This document shows, piece by piece, positions 12,301 to 26,700 of a stretch of 64,000 nt of DNA. The stretch spans positions 3,353,501-3,417,500 of the forward strand of contig CATNEN010000024.1 in the NCBI GenBank assembly GCA_950097015.1, written 5' to 3'. The notes under the pieces are model-generated. The model ran no database searches, was not told the DNA's origin, and saw only the letters and a program-made list of their open reading frames with translations. How positions within the stretch are numbered: position 1 is the first letter of the stretch; every line of letters begins with the position of its first letter. Position numbers and translations under genes: made by a program. The stretch is from Macrostomum hystrix (taxonomy: Eukaryota; Platyhelminthes; Macrostomidae).

Positions 12301-13591
12301 TCTTTTAAATACGCTGATCTCCTTTGAAAGCGAAGAACGAGATTTGAAGGAGAGCAATGGCAACTATGAAACCGAAGAGTAGACAAACTGCTATTTGCAG
12401 TAGAAAGACCAGGGGTATTTCAAATACCTACATTTTTCTGTATCTCCCAAAATTTCCCAACATATTCAACCAACCGCCAGGAAAATCCGGATCATGGGCT
12501 TACATTTTCTGCTTTATCCGATGAAACAACTTCCCGAATCACAAAGCATCGGCGTCGTCAAGATATTCAACGATTCTCGTAGAGGGGGCTCGGGATTCTT
12601 ATCCGCCTATATCCACCACACCCATGCCTCACGCGTCTAAGCTCAATCTATGCTCAAGCAGCCCATTCTTATTGCACAAATGCCATCCTTTGCAGAATGG
12701 GAACAGACACTGGCCGGCTGGGAGGCAGGTGAGTGAAACGCAGTTTATACTCGCAGCTCTCACCTCAGTGTCAGTGCCTGTCTAGGCTCGTCCTTTCGCC
12801 AATCGATCGACCTGATTGATTAGCCAAAAACCTGTTCGTGAGGGGCTGCGGCCGGTTTGACAGTTCAGTGAATATTCAATAATAATTCTACCGTAGCTTT
12901 AATAGATATTGAAAATGCGCGAATCGTTCTAGAAGCCCCAAATATCTACCATGACGGCAACTGGTCCGGTGGTCAGACCTGAAGCTAGACAACTGCATCT
13001 GCAGCAACAGCAGCAACAGCTCAGGTATCAGCAACAGCAGCTACAGCTGCAACAGCAGCAGCAGCAGCTACAACAGCAGCTTCCTCTTCAACAGCAGCTT
13101 CCTCATCAGCAGCAGCTTCCTCATCAGCAGCAGCTTCCTCACCAGCAGCAGCTTCCTCACCAGCAGCAGCTTCCTCATCAGCAGCAGCTTCCTCACCAGC
13201 AGCAGCTTCCTCATCAGCAGCAGCTTCCTCATCAGCAGCAGCTTCCTCACCAGCAGCAGTTTTCCCAGCCTCCAGAAGTGGAATTTCACTACGTAACTGA
13301 ATCCATAGCCGGTAAGTTGGATTGTTAGTACATTCGGACTTATAAGTTACAATGTTAGGAGCTAGGCACTTTCGCATCCTTTTTATATCATGGTCGGTAA
13401 GTAGCAATGCAGAACTTGACTTTCTAGATCGACATTTGTTCCTCTGTCCTTCTATATTGATGCTTCATCGGTACGTAAGAGCAAAAAAAAATTCTAATGA
13501 TTACAGCAAAAGTACAAAAGTTTGTTTCCTAACTGCCAGTCCTCACAGTCGGACCGCATCACCCGGCTTCAAGTCACCGCTACGGACTCCA

Positions 13592-13632
<41 letters not shown>

Positions 13633-15356
13633 CCTGGCTGCCCCAATTAGCTGCCGAATTGCAGTTAACGCACAACTTTAAGTTGTTTACCTTGTCTGAA
13701 CCGCAACCAGATCTGCAGATTCTCTGTCCTCAGGTGAGTCTGGAGTTCTACTGCTCCGCTAAGTTAAAAGCCTAACGAATTTTGTAAGGGCTCATAGTCT
13801 CGTACTCAAAGTGCTCTGATAGTAAAGCATTCCCACACTTTCAGGTTAGAGATTTCAACTGGCCGGAGGGCCTAGCACCAACACTGGACAGCCTCTGCGA
13901 CCTCTGCAAAGCTGTGGAAGCCTGGATCAACTGCGGCACAGCTAATGTGGCCGTGGTGCACTGCCGCGGCGAACTGGGCAGACTGGCCACCTTTCTCATG
14001 GCCTACATGTACTACTGCACCACCAGCATGACTAGCCAGTGAGTTGAGGGACCTTACAGATCCCTTGTCAGCCTCACTCCCTCATCAATCCGCAACCCAC
14101 CTCACTCCCTCATCGAACCGCCACCCACCTCACTCCCTCATCGATCCACCACCCACGTCACTCCCTCATCGATCCGCCACTCACCCCACTCATTCATCGA
14201 TCCGCCACTCTCCCCAATCCTTCATCGATCCGCCACTCACCCCACTCCCTCATCGATCCGTCACCCACCTCACTCCCTCATCGATCCACCACCCACCTTA
14301 CTCCCTCATCGATCCGCCACTCACCCCAATCCTTCATCGATCCGCCACTCACCCCACTCCCTCATCGATCCACCACCCACCTCACTCCTTCATCGATCCG
14401 CCACTCTCCGGCAATCCTTCATCGATCCGCCACTCACCCCACTCCCTCATCGATCCGCCACCCACCTCACTCCTTCATCGATCGGTCACCAATCCAATAT
14501 CCATCTCACTTCTTCTACCAACCTAAAAAAGCCATTCACAACTTGTGTAAATTATCGATCCTCTGGATCTGGTAATTCGACGCCAGAGAAAATTGCTTGT
14601 GTTAAACTACCAGTCGATCACTTTAAAAGAGCCCACTTAACCAAAATTATCAAAACATCTAGTCAATATTTTACATTTAGGTGGCCAGTAGCCGCCACAG
14701 GAATTGAGGAATTGAGGAACAAGTTGACGAGGAACTAGTCCTCTCGAATACTATGCTCAATCGCTATAGTTCGTTCGCTCTCCCATTGCACCGAGCATTT
14801 AATCAGCCCAGCAACAAGACACCCGGATGGCAATCGCTTCTCTGTCCGCCAATTAATTGGTGCACCAATGCGGAAACTCAATTTTCCTGCACTTTTCTAT
14901 CTCTCTTGCATGCTGCCCGAGCATCGCCGTTCAGTTGTCCGGCTTTTATGCGGTTCTTGCAGGCCCCAAACTCTCTCTGCTCACTCTTCTTCCGCCAATG
15001 CAACCTGATGCCTACCAGTGTATAACGCAGTAGGAGTATACACTGATTTAGCCTATGCAGTTAAAGCCAGTGCCTATTGGAATGCACTTTTATGGAAAGT
15101 TAGCAAAAGGCCTGGGTATAGTGATTCGATGCAGAGAAGTCAAGTCAGCCTATGTGAGTACATTTATCCATTAATATATATGCATTTGAGTGTGTACTTA
15201 GCCAACCCTTTCCTTCTATACAAATTAGCCGCTGATCTCTGCAGAATTTTTTGCTCCGATTGAGTCCCTGCGGTCCTCTTGGCCTCTCTTTCTCTTTTCC
15301 TGTCTCTGCTCGCCAGTTTAATTAACTTTCTCAGCTGAAACCAATACTGCCGCTGC

Positions 15357-15397
<41 letters not shown>

Positions 15398-18300
15398 CAA
15401 TTCGTCAGTTTGTGTGAACAAACTGTTCTTTTGGGTTTGATCCGATTAATTAGATATTCGTTCACTGCAGGAGGATTTGAACATTCTTTTCGCTATAAAG
15501 CCCGAACACGTTGTATGCTTGAATCTCTCCCAATGGACTTGCTTTGCTACAATCGAATGCAGTGATACAATTTCAAGTAAGGCCTCTCACCGCCTTTCCT
15601 AACTGTATCAGTTATTAATGAGTTTTCTTGAGCTTACAACGAATTACTACGGAATATTGTAACCAATATTCAATTAGCCAAAGAAATCAATTGCTTTTCG
15701 GCGCCTTCTCAGGGTGTCTAGCTAACTCCAGGGTGAGAGAATCAAGTCGGGTGGTGGGTGCCAACTGATTCCAGGGTAAGAGAATCAAGTGGGGTGGTGG
15801 GTGCTAACTGATATCAGTGTAAGAGAATCAAGTGGGTTGGCGGGTGTCAAACAATTCCAGGGTCAAATAATCGAGTGTGGTGGTGAGTGCTAACTGATTC
15901 CAGGGTAAGAGAATCAAGTGGGATGATGGGTGTCAAACAATTCCAGGGTCAAATAATCGAGTGTGGTGGTGAGTGCTAACTGATTCCAGGGTAAGAGAAT
16001 CAAGTGGGGTGGTGGGTGCTAACTGATATCAGTGTAAGAGAATCAAGTGGGTTGGCGGGTGTCAAACAATTCCAGGGTCAAATAATCGAGTGTGGTGGTG
16101 AGTGCTAACTGATTCCAGGGTAAGAGAATCAAGTGGGATGATGGGTGTCAAACAATTCTAGGGTAAGAGAATCAAGTGGGATGATGGGTGTCAAACAATT
16201 CTAGGGTAAGAGAATCAAGTGGGATGATGGGTGTCAAACAATTCTAGGGTAAGAGAATCAAGTGGGATGATGGGTGTCAAACAATTCTAGGGTAAGAGAA
16301 TCAAGTGGGATGATGGGTGTCAAACAATTCTAGGGTAAGAGAATCAAGTGGGATGATGGGTGTCAAACAATTCTAGGGTAAGAGAATCAAGTGGGGTGGT
16401 GAGTGCTAACTGATTCCAGGGTAAGAGAATCAAGTGGGATGATGGGTGTCAAACAATTCTAGGGTAAGAGAATCAAGTGGGATGATGGGTGTCAAACAAT
16501 TCTAGGGTAAGAGAATCAAGTGGGATGATGGGTGTCAAACAATTCTAGGGTAAGAGAATCAAGTGGGATGATGGGTGTCAAACAATTCTAGGGTAAGAGA
16601 ATCAAGTGGGATGATGGGTGTCAAACAATTCTAGGGTAAGAGAATCAAGTGGGGTGGTGAGTGCTAACTGATTCCAGGGTAAGAGAATCAAGTGGGATGA
16701 TGGGTGTCAAACAATTCTAGGGTAAGAGAATCAAGTGGGATGATGGGTGTCAAACAATTCTAGGGTAAGAGAATCAAGTGGGATGATGGGTGTCAAACAA
16801 TTCTAGGGTAAGAGAATCAAGTGGGATGATGGGTGTCAAACAATTCTAGGGTAAGAGAATCAAGTGGGATGATGGGTGTCAAACAATTCTAGGGTAAGAG
16901 AATCAAGTGGGATGATGGGTGTCAAACAATTCTAGGGTAAGAGAATCAAGTGGGTTGGCGGGTGTCAAACAATTCCAGGGTCAAATAATCGAGTGTGGTG
17001 GTGAGTGCTAACTGATTCCAGGGTAAGAGAATCAAGTGGGATGATGGGTGTCAAACAATTCTAGGGTAAGAGAATCAAGTGGGGTGGTGGGTGCTATCTG
17101 ATATCAGTGTAAGAGAATCAAGTGGGGTGGTGGGTGCTATCTGATATCAGTGTAAGAGAATCAAGTGGGGTGGTGGGTGCTAACTTATTTCGGGATAAGA
17201 TAATCGAGTGGGGTGGTTGGTGTTAGCTAACACAGCATAGCCCGAACTACACCCGATCTCGCCAGACAGCAGCGTCACGACTCTCGCTGGTTGTCTATCA
17301 AGCGATTTCACGACGACCGACTCAGCCTGTGCACTGTGCCCTCGCAAAAGCGCTACGTGAACTATTTCGCCGGCCTCCTGTCTGGCAGTTTTCGCATCGG
17401 CAGCCGAACGGTCTACCTGGAGCGTCTGCTGCTGCACGGCCTACCGCGTGGCGGCGACGGCCGGCCGATGCAGGGCCACTACTTTGTGAAGGTCTACCTC
17501 AACCTCAGTCTGGTGCACGCTTCACCTGTGCAGTGAGTGTTCGGACTATCAACAAGATTTGAAAAGTTTCTGATTTGAGAATATTGTGATTGGAAAGATT
17601 CTGGTTTTAAAAAGCTTGTGAAACGACCTAAAAATGCTACCTAACCTGCTTGCATTTTTAAACCTTGAGAAAAATGCCATACCTCCATTGTATAAGCAAC
17701 AGTTCCACGGAGCAGTTTGTAGAAAAGTATTGTTTTGCCTCCACCAACCCTCACACACTCCCCTTCATTTAACATTCTGAAGATGCCTTCAGTTCTCCTC
17801 TGAAAGCAGATTCTCTGAAATGCATAGCGACAGAACTCATGGCAGAGCTAATTAACACACACACACAGAGTTCCGCCACCTCCGCCCCCACAGAAGCCTG
17901 GCAGCGCAGGACGTCCAAACCGACTGCCTTGGCGTGAGAATCCGGCCACATCTCAAACTGCTTGGCGACGTGCTCATAAAGCTGTACTTTAAGCGCAGCC
18001 TAGCCGCCAAAAGCTGGGAGACCCTGCTCAGAATACAGATCCCATCCTATTTGGTCACGGAGAGTGTCATCACTTTGTACAAGCAGGATCTGGACTTGGC
18101 GTGCGATGGTGAGAACATTGCCAGTGAATTTTGCAATTGTGCCAATTCGGAAATTCTGTAAATTCGGAAATTCAGTGAACTCGAATATTCTGTGAATTCA
18201 GAAATTCTGTGAATTCAGAAATTCTGTGAATTCAGAAATTCTGTGAATTCAGAAATTCTGTGAATTCAGAAATTCTGTGAATTCAGAAATTCTGTGAATT

Positions 18301-20739
18301 CAGAAATTCTGTGAATTCAGAAATTCTGTGAATTCAGAAATTCTGTGAATTCAGAAATTCTGTGAATTCAGAAATTCTGTGAATTCAGAAATTCTGTGAA
18401 TTCAGAAATTCTGTGAATTCAGAAATTCTGTGAATTCAGAAATTCTGTGAATTCAGAAATTCTGTGAATTCAGAAATTCTGTGAATTTGGAAATTCTGTA
18501 ACCTCGAATATTCTGTGAATTTGGAAATTCTGTAACCTCGAATATTCTGTGAATTTGGAAATTCTGTGAATTCAGAAATTCTGTGAATTTAGAAATTCTG
18601 TGAATTCAGAAATTCTGTGAATTCAGAAATTCTGTGAATTCAGAAATTCTGTGAATTCAGAAATTCTGTGAATTCAGAAATTCTGTGAATTTGGAAATTC
18701 TGTAACCTCGAATATTCTGTGAATTTGGAAATTCTGTAACCTCGAATATTCTGTGAATTTGGAAATTCTGTGAATTCAGAAATTCTGTGAATTTAGAAAT
18801 TCTGTAAACTCGAATATTCTGTGAATTTGGAAATTCTGTGAATTCAGAAATTCTGTTCATTCAGAAATTCTGTGAATTCAGAAATTCTGTGAATTCAGAA
18901 ATTCTGTGAATTCAGAAATTCTGTGAATTTGGAAATTCTGTGAATTTGAAAATTCCGGCAATTAAAAAATTCCGGGAATTCGAAAATTCCGGCAATTCAA
19001 AAATTCCGGCAATTAAAAAATTCCGGGAATTCGAAAATTCTGGACTGGACATGACACACTGTGAATTCGGAAAATTGTGTACATCTAATCCTATTGGGCA
19101 GGTGCAATCAGATATTAGTTTATTTTTAAAGTAAAAAACACAACAAAACATGCGCCGCATTAGCCAGGAGAAAAACATATTTTCAGTTAAAAAGTAAAAT
19201 CGGTTTAATCCCCTGCAAATCCAGATCCCAACTTCCCGGCCAGCTCCCGGGCAGAGCTGCAGTTCAATTGGATTGGCCGCAGCAGCAGGGATCGACTGAT
19301 TTATGTATGCCAATCGGCTTCAGAGATTGGTAAGTGGGATTATGCATATGTGTTCATGTATCGATTTTAAACCTCAACCCTATGGACAGACGTTTAGCAG
19401 GCTTACTCAAAAATTCACTGGAATAATATGTGTATCTGGACTGGGGAATTTGTTTTTGCACAAATGCTTTTATCGTCTTTACCGCCAAGACCAACATCAA
19501 AGTGAAGTATTTGCAGTAGCCAGGCACAGTCTTTCCTTTTAGTCTACTCTGATTAGTACGCGTATTTCGAGCTCAGTTTAAAATGCGAGCAATTTTATAA
19601 GAGTCTTCTGGAAACTGAAAACACTGATGAGTAAGGCTTTAAAGGCAAATAATAAAAAAGACACGAAAATACACTCACAGGGTGCCCTCAAGCGTGACTG
19701 TGCATTAACTTTGGCGACGAATCCAATTAATATAGTCCTCACCTTTTGCTGTCATCCATTCTATTCTATAGACATTGCTAGCCAAGCTCGCCCGCCAGAG
19801 ACCAACTTGAACGAATTGCGGTGCGACTCTTACGAGGACGTCAATAAGGGCTCCAAGTTCACCATGCGCACCTATGAGGGCCAGGTTGACAGTGTCAGCA
19901 GTTTGGCACCTGTCAGATGTGAGTCAGGCTTCGCTTTGTCTCGCACTGTGACCTCACTCTGACTCATGATTCACACTTTAACTCATGATTCACTCTCTAA
20001 CTCATGATTCACTCTCTAACTCATGACTCACTCAACTCATGACTCACTCTGACTCATGATTCACACTTTAACTCATGACTCACTCTGACTCATGATTCAC
20101 ACTTTAACTCATGACTCACTCTAACTCATGATTCACACTTTAACTCATGATTCTCACTCTCTAACTCATGACTCACTCTAACTCATGACTCACTCTAACT
20201 CATGACTCACTCTGACTCATGATTCACACTTTAACTCATGACTCACTCTAACTCATGATTCATTCTCTGACTCATGATTCACTCTCTGACTCATGATTCA
20301 CTCTAACTCATGACTCACTCTAACTCATGATTCATTCTCTAATTCACTCTCTGACTCATGATTCAATCTCTGACTCATGATTCACTCTCTGGCTCATGAT
20401 TCACTCTCTGACTCATGATTCACTCTCTGACTCATGATTCACTCTCTGGCTCATGATTCACTCTCTGACTCATGATTCACTCTCTGACTCATGATTCACG
20501 CTCTAACTCATGATTCACTCTCTCCGAGTCATTCATTCTGTAATCTCTAACTCATAATTCACTCTCTGAAATAGGATTCACTCTATCTGTGCAGTGATTC
20601 AAACTCTGTGTAATTGCTTAGGGTCAGTTATTTTTTTGTTGAAACTTTACATTATTTTTGGCTTTAGTTAAATTACCGACTTTAAACTCAGTTTTTTTCA
20701 CGCTACAACAATTTTACATCATTTTCACCAGCCACAGCT

Positions 20740-20770
<31 letters not shown>

Positions 20771-20842
20771 CGCCAATGCTCGGCAGGCCTGAACCTGAGG
20801 ACGTAGACCGATTGTTGGAGAATCTATTTGTACCATCTGCTA

Positions 20843-20888
<46 letters not shown>

Positions 20889-23699
20889 TCACCGACCCGT
20901 TGAATCCAGCTACCAGACTCAGCAGCGAGTGTATCAGTATCAGCAGCAGCAGCAGCAGCAGTATTACACGGCTCAGAGACAGAGACAGCAGCCTATTGTT
21001 CGGATCGCCGCACAGCAGCAGCAGCCAGTGGAGCCAATCTCAGACCGCGAGCGACTTCTCCTCGAGGAGCTGGCCAAGGCGCAGGTGCAGTTGAAGGAGC
21101 TCCGGCGGGCGGCTTCTGTGGACGCCGATACTCAGCCGCTGGACTCGCTGGACACGGGAGTTCCTCCCCAGCAGCAGCAACAGCAGCAGCAGCTGCAATG
21201 GCCAACTGGACAACAGCAGCAACGACCGAAGCTGAGGGGTGAGCAATGTGCAAATTCAAAGTTTAAACAATTCTATAATGCTTTGACGATGAATGCTTGT
21301 AAGTCGTTTTTTTTAAAACACAGCCCATGTTGCTTGTCACTTGTCAAACTCTGCACTTGCTAACATCTGCTGTCAAATATTTCTCGCGTTATTGTAAAGC
21401 CTTTCCTAAAACGCAATTCGTTGTTTTTTGTGTTTTTTTCAAATCTGCCTTCACGCTTGACCCGGTCTTTGATCTTAGCTGTTTGACATTAAATTTTGCC
21501 GGCCTGCTAGAAAAAAACACAATAGCAGTTTTCGCGCAGCATCGAAAAATTTTTTTCTGAGATTTTAAAGCAGAAAGTTTAGCGTTTTAAACAAAATTAG
21601 CTGGCAGAAGATGGCCAAACCTTTCTCTCTATTCAAAATGAGCATCACTTCATCTTTATATTCTTCTCAGCGCATTCCTCCATTGTTACAACAGAGTTTG
21701 AGTTCTAAGAGCAGAGCGAATATAAATTTGCGTTCGGTGTTGTACTTTTGTTTTCATTTGTGTCTTACTTTATGCTGCACGTCTGAGAGCACTGAGTGCG
21801 ATTCCCGAGAGCCACTCCGCTTGCCCCGCAACAACTCGTACAATGAGACACCTCAATGTAGTTAGCCTGCTTCAATTTAGTGCCATTCCCCTCCTCAAGT
21901 ACTCTTTCTTGTCATCCATTCAGAGTCTTCCCTTCAAACTCTTCCCCTCAAATTCCCCCCCTCCCTGTCTTCATCTCAAAATCTTTCCTTCAAAGTCTTC
22001 CCCTCAAAATCTTCCCCTCAAAGTCTCCCCGTCAAAATCTTCCCCTCAAAGTCTCCCCGTCAAAATCTTCCCCTCAAAGTCTTCCCCTCAAAGTCTTCCC
22101 CTCAAAGTCTTCCCCTCAAAGTCTTCCCCTCAAAGTCTTCCCCTCAAAGTCTTCCCCTCAAAGTCTTCCCCTCAAAGTCTTCCCCTCAAAGTCTTCCCCT
22201 CAAAGTCTTCCCCTCAAAATCTCTCCCTCAAACTCTTCCCCTCAAACTCTTCCCCACAAACTCTTCCCCTCCCTGTCTTCCCCTCAAGCTATTCCCCTTC
22301 CTGTTTCCACCTTACTGTCTTCGGCTCAAATTTTTCTCCTCAAAGTCTTTTTTTCTCCTCCCCGTCTTCCACTCCGTCTCCGGACAGAATGTTTCCTGTC
22401 TGTCCTTCCTGTCCCCCCCATCTAAAACCGAGAATTGCACACTAGCTTTTTCATAGAAGGCCAATAAGGCAGCTGAGACAGCTGAGCCACTGTCTAGCAC
22501 CTACTTACATACACGCCTGCCGAAATCACTGCATTCAACTAGCTCGTAAAGGCGCTGCACCGCCGGCGGTTCCGCCGCGCCGCAGTTCGTCGATGCGCGA
22601 GCCAACGAGTAGAACGACACCTTTGACGCCGCTATTGGCGTCAGCGGCAGCGGACGATGCGGAAACCGACGAAAATGATGACAGTGCCGGGACAAAAGTC
22701 CGCTTGCCCCGCTTCCCGGCTAGAAGCAGTCCGGCCACCATCAGTAGGCCAAGAGCTCTAGGGAGGTGGTGGACAAGAATGCATTGGTGGATTCTTGGAT
22801 GGTGCGGCGTGGGGAAGACGGCGAGGGGTAGGTTAGACAGAGGGAGGGATAGGTTAGACAGAGGGAGGGGTAGGTTAGACAGAGGGAGGGATAGGTTAGA
22901 CAGAGGGAGGGGTAGGTTAGACAGAGGGAGGGATAGGTTAGACAGAGGGAGGGGTAGGTTAGACAGAGGGAGGGGTAGGTTAGACAGAGGGAGGGATAGG
23001 TTAGACAGAGGGAGGGGTAGGTTAGACAGAGGGAGGGGTAGGTAAAAACAGTGAGAGATAGAGAGAGAAAGGGAGTGGAAAACAGAAAGACAGGAAGGGG
23101 AAATCATGGAGACGGGGAGGTAAAGAGGCATGGAAGTGGAAGCATGAGGGAGTGTGGATCAGAGTGAAAGTGGTACGAAAGAGAGATTGAGTTTGCGAGA
23201 ATATTGAATTGCACGTGATTCTTAAAGCAACTTAAATGTTTTGTGTTCAGCCTCTGCACCTATAGATTAGTCGGCGTTGCGTTTGCTGCTGCGAAAGTAA
23301 TAGATGGTCCTCGGCTGAAAAGCATTTAAGTAGTATATAGGAAGGAGGTAAACAATGCCCAGCGCAATCTTATTTCTCATAATTGTTTCAGCGGCTTCCT
23401 CATTCGACAATTACGACGTCGCCGGATCGGCAACGGCCGGGACGGCCGCCGGCCGGGACTGCAGGCGCGACTTCCCGTCCGGACTGCGGCAGGCGACATT
23501 GGGACGAACCAGACACCACAGCGCCTACCAGCACGGACTGGTGAGGCCGCGGCTTCACCCTCAGAACTGTTGCCATGGTGACTGGCCGGGGCTTCACCCT
23601 CAGAACTGTTGCCATGGTGACTGGCCGGGGCTTCACCCTCAGAACTATTGCCATGGTGACTGGCCGGGGCTTCATTCAAAAACATTCTCTGTCTGTCTA

Positions 23700-23776
<77 letters not shown>

Positions 23777-26700
23777 GTCTTAAAATGTTTGTAAAAATTA
23801 TAAAAGTTATAAAATGTTTGTAAAAATTATAAAAGTTATAAAATGTTTGTAAAAATTATAAAAGTTATAAAATGTTTGTAAAAATTATAAAAGTTATAAA
23901 ATGTTTGTAAAATCTCAAACAAAAATTAGGTCAGTCAAAATAAAAAGCACGAAAACCAAAAGAATCGTGCAACTGTATAGTGTGATCGTGGCTGCACATT
24001 CAGGTCAGGCGGTTAAGAGGGTCAGGCGGGGCTGTGCTTTTTGGTGTTTGCACCAAAAAATGGTTGCCTGTCATAAAGAAACGACGGAAAAACACATTCC
24101 AAAACAGAAAAGCTTTTGGGGCCGGCTTAGAAGAATGAACTGAGCGACATCGCGTTCATGGCTATTGCTGCCGGCCCGAGTCTCACCTGTTAAAGGGGCG
24201 ATGAGACAGGCTAGGGAGGAAAATTATGCTAATAAGATTTCACTGCCAGACTCTGGCCAGGCCAGCCAATCTAAAGCAGTCTTCGCAACAGTTAAACCAA
24301 ACACAAGTCAGGCTTGAGGGCATAATGATAAAGCGTTGAGCTTACGAGGACAAGTTACGCGACCTTGGTAAACATACGATTCTTAAAAGAAAAAAAATTT
24401 AAATGCAGGCCTCTCCACAGAGGGTGGACAACACCGGCAGCTTTGGCGGCGGAGTCGGCGACCTAGTCTATGGCCAATCCTCATCGGGCCTTCTGTCCGC
24501 CGCCGATTACGACACTGCGGCGTCGATTGCAGCTGCGTCTGCGTCGCACAATGTCCGTGGAATTCACGCAGTTAAGTGTCGAGCAGCTCAGCAGAAGCTT
24601 CAGCAGCAACAACTGCAGCAGCAGCAGCAGCCGGGTTCCGGACCTCTCAGCGCCAACAGAATGCGCACACTAACAATGTCAACGCCGCATCTGACTCAGC
24701 ACCCGAAGCACGCCCATTTCAACTTTGTCAATCACCTGGCAGTACGGGATCAGACAGCTGCGCACCGAGGTAAGCGATTTGAAAGACGGCACGGGAGTTT
24801 GGGATTCTTTGGGATCTGATGGTACAAAATTTTTGTATCGTATGCGTCCGCCATGCCTTATATACTGTGCATCAGCTTAAACTCAGTGCTGGATTCGAAC
24901 TCGTATCGTACCCTAAAATCAGATAATCCTCCGATTTCTAAGAGAAAACAAAAAACCAAAGCAAAACAGACTGTGCCACGCAATTTCTAGTTGCCAGCCA
25001 GCCAGCAATGACCATTGTGCCAGTCATACTGATAGTCCCGGCACCTGGTAACGGATCGGGCTGTGGCTATGCCACCAGCCTTGACTTTAACAGCTGGCAG
25101 CAGCCGCAGCCAACACTCGAGCGTTTGCAGTCCCGCGAGTCTTGGTGGGGCGGCGTTGGAAATAATAAGCAGCAGCAGCAGCAGCAGCAGCGCACTCAGC
25201 GACTGGCCTCCGTGCAGCTGGTTCGAGCATGTGGCAACTCGATGTCGAGTGGCATGGATCAAGGCTCCGCCGCTGAAAGCCAGCGAAGTAGGGTCAGGGA
25301 TCGCCTGAACACTACGGACTCTGTGTTTGCCCCAGTCACGCTTTCACAGCTCTAATCAGTCTAATCCAGGCTGTGCTAATCCTTAATCCGCTAACAACTG
25401 TCCAGATTCTAACACAGCCGGGGGCGGGCAGTTTTAGTCCGGAACACAAATTTACACAAATCGCTAAATCATGACGAAAGTCAGGCCCAATAACAAACCA
25501 TGTTTGAAACTGCTTCCTAACATTTTTAACAAACTGAATTTAATTGCACGCGAGACTTTGAAGATTCGAAAAAATAAAGAATACGAACATCTTTTGAGCA
25601 TTATTTGAGAGATGTGTACTTTTGCAGTAAAAGTAAGTGTACTTTTCTATCTCCTTAAAGCTACTTCTCTTAGATGTTCCCAGTTGGGCCAAATGTACAG
25701 CCAGTGAGGCACAGCCGCAGCTATTCAAAGGCTGTGTACCGTTGTTCAGTCCATGGACTGTGGAAGCCGCGATGCCAACTCAAACATTTTGCTCACTTCG
25801 TGTTTTCCCAAGGATAAATTGCTCTATTTGGCAGAGATTCGAACCCCCGACGTTTAAGTCAAAATTGTAAAAATTTGAGCACATTTTGTCGCACAAAAGT
25901 ACATTTGGGAATCTGCGAACTGAATGATGAAAAAAGAGAACACGGAACAGAGTCTAAAGAATGGATTTGACCCATAGATTAAAGCCTGCGTTTTAGCAAT
26001 ATTATTGAATATTCAAGCATCGTCTAATACAGTATCAGCGTAAATTGCTAGCGGGTTTTGCCCCCCCCATCCTAGAGGCAGACCAAATACAGAGACTAGT
26101 GGACGTATAGACAGACAGAAAGGCAGATCAAAAGAAACAGATAGAAATTTGTGCAAATCGTGCAAATCGCTGTCTGCCTGTCTATGCGTGTTTTTGTGTC
26201 TGTTCACATTGAGATGCGTGCACATTAGCATATGCAAATTAGCTAAAAAATCGGCTACGGACGTGGCACGATTCTCAGCTAACTCGATACATTTGTTGGC
26301 ATTAAACATCTATAAACACGGAAATTCAATACTAAATAGGCTAAAAGCATAGTATCTCTTTATCTTCAAGCTTGAGCGTTGAGGGACACGATATTGGCCT
26401 TGCGATGAAGTTTAGGCGCATGTAAGCAGCAACATTTTAGTTAGTTTCATTTGCTCCAGCTGCTAGCTCTAAAATGTCTATTCGTTGTAAAGTGAAGGCC
26501 GTGTGTAGCAGACCTCCTCATTCTGGGTCGCACGACCCGCCTTGAGAAAATCTCAACGGTGGCGGAGCGGTTAACGCGTTTGCCTCTCGCACCACGGTCC
26601 CTAAGTTCGATTCAACGGCGAGGCCAAGGCGCAGTGAGAGTGTGCACTGCTTGACGACGAAAAAGTCAGGGCAGATGTACACACCTGTGTGAGCGTGTGT

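Noticed and set aside
15164-15421. Poly-Gln minus-strand ORF
   Set aside because: A CTG microsatellite in a tensin intron; no splice partners or conserved residues on the minus strand.
18150-18955. Heat-shock elements in the 17-bp GAATTC array
   Set aside because: GAA and TTC blocks do not have the 5-bp modular spacing required for HSEs.
26558-26630. A tRNA gene on the plus strand
   Set aside because: The tRNA-like head is followed by the SINE-A body and an att tail, and recurs in truncated copies.
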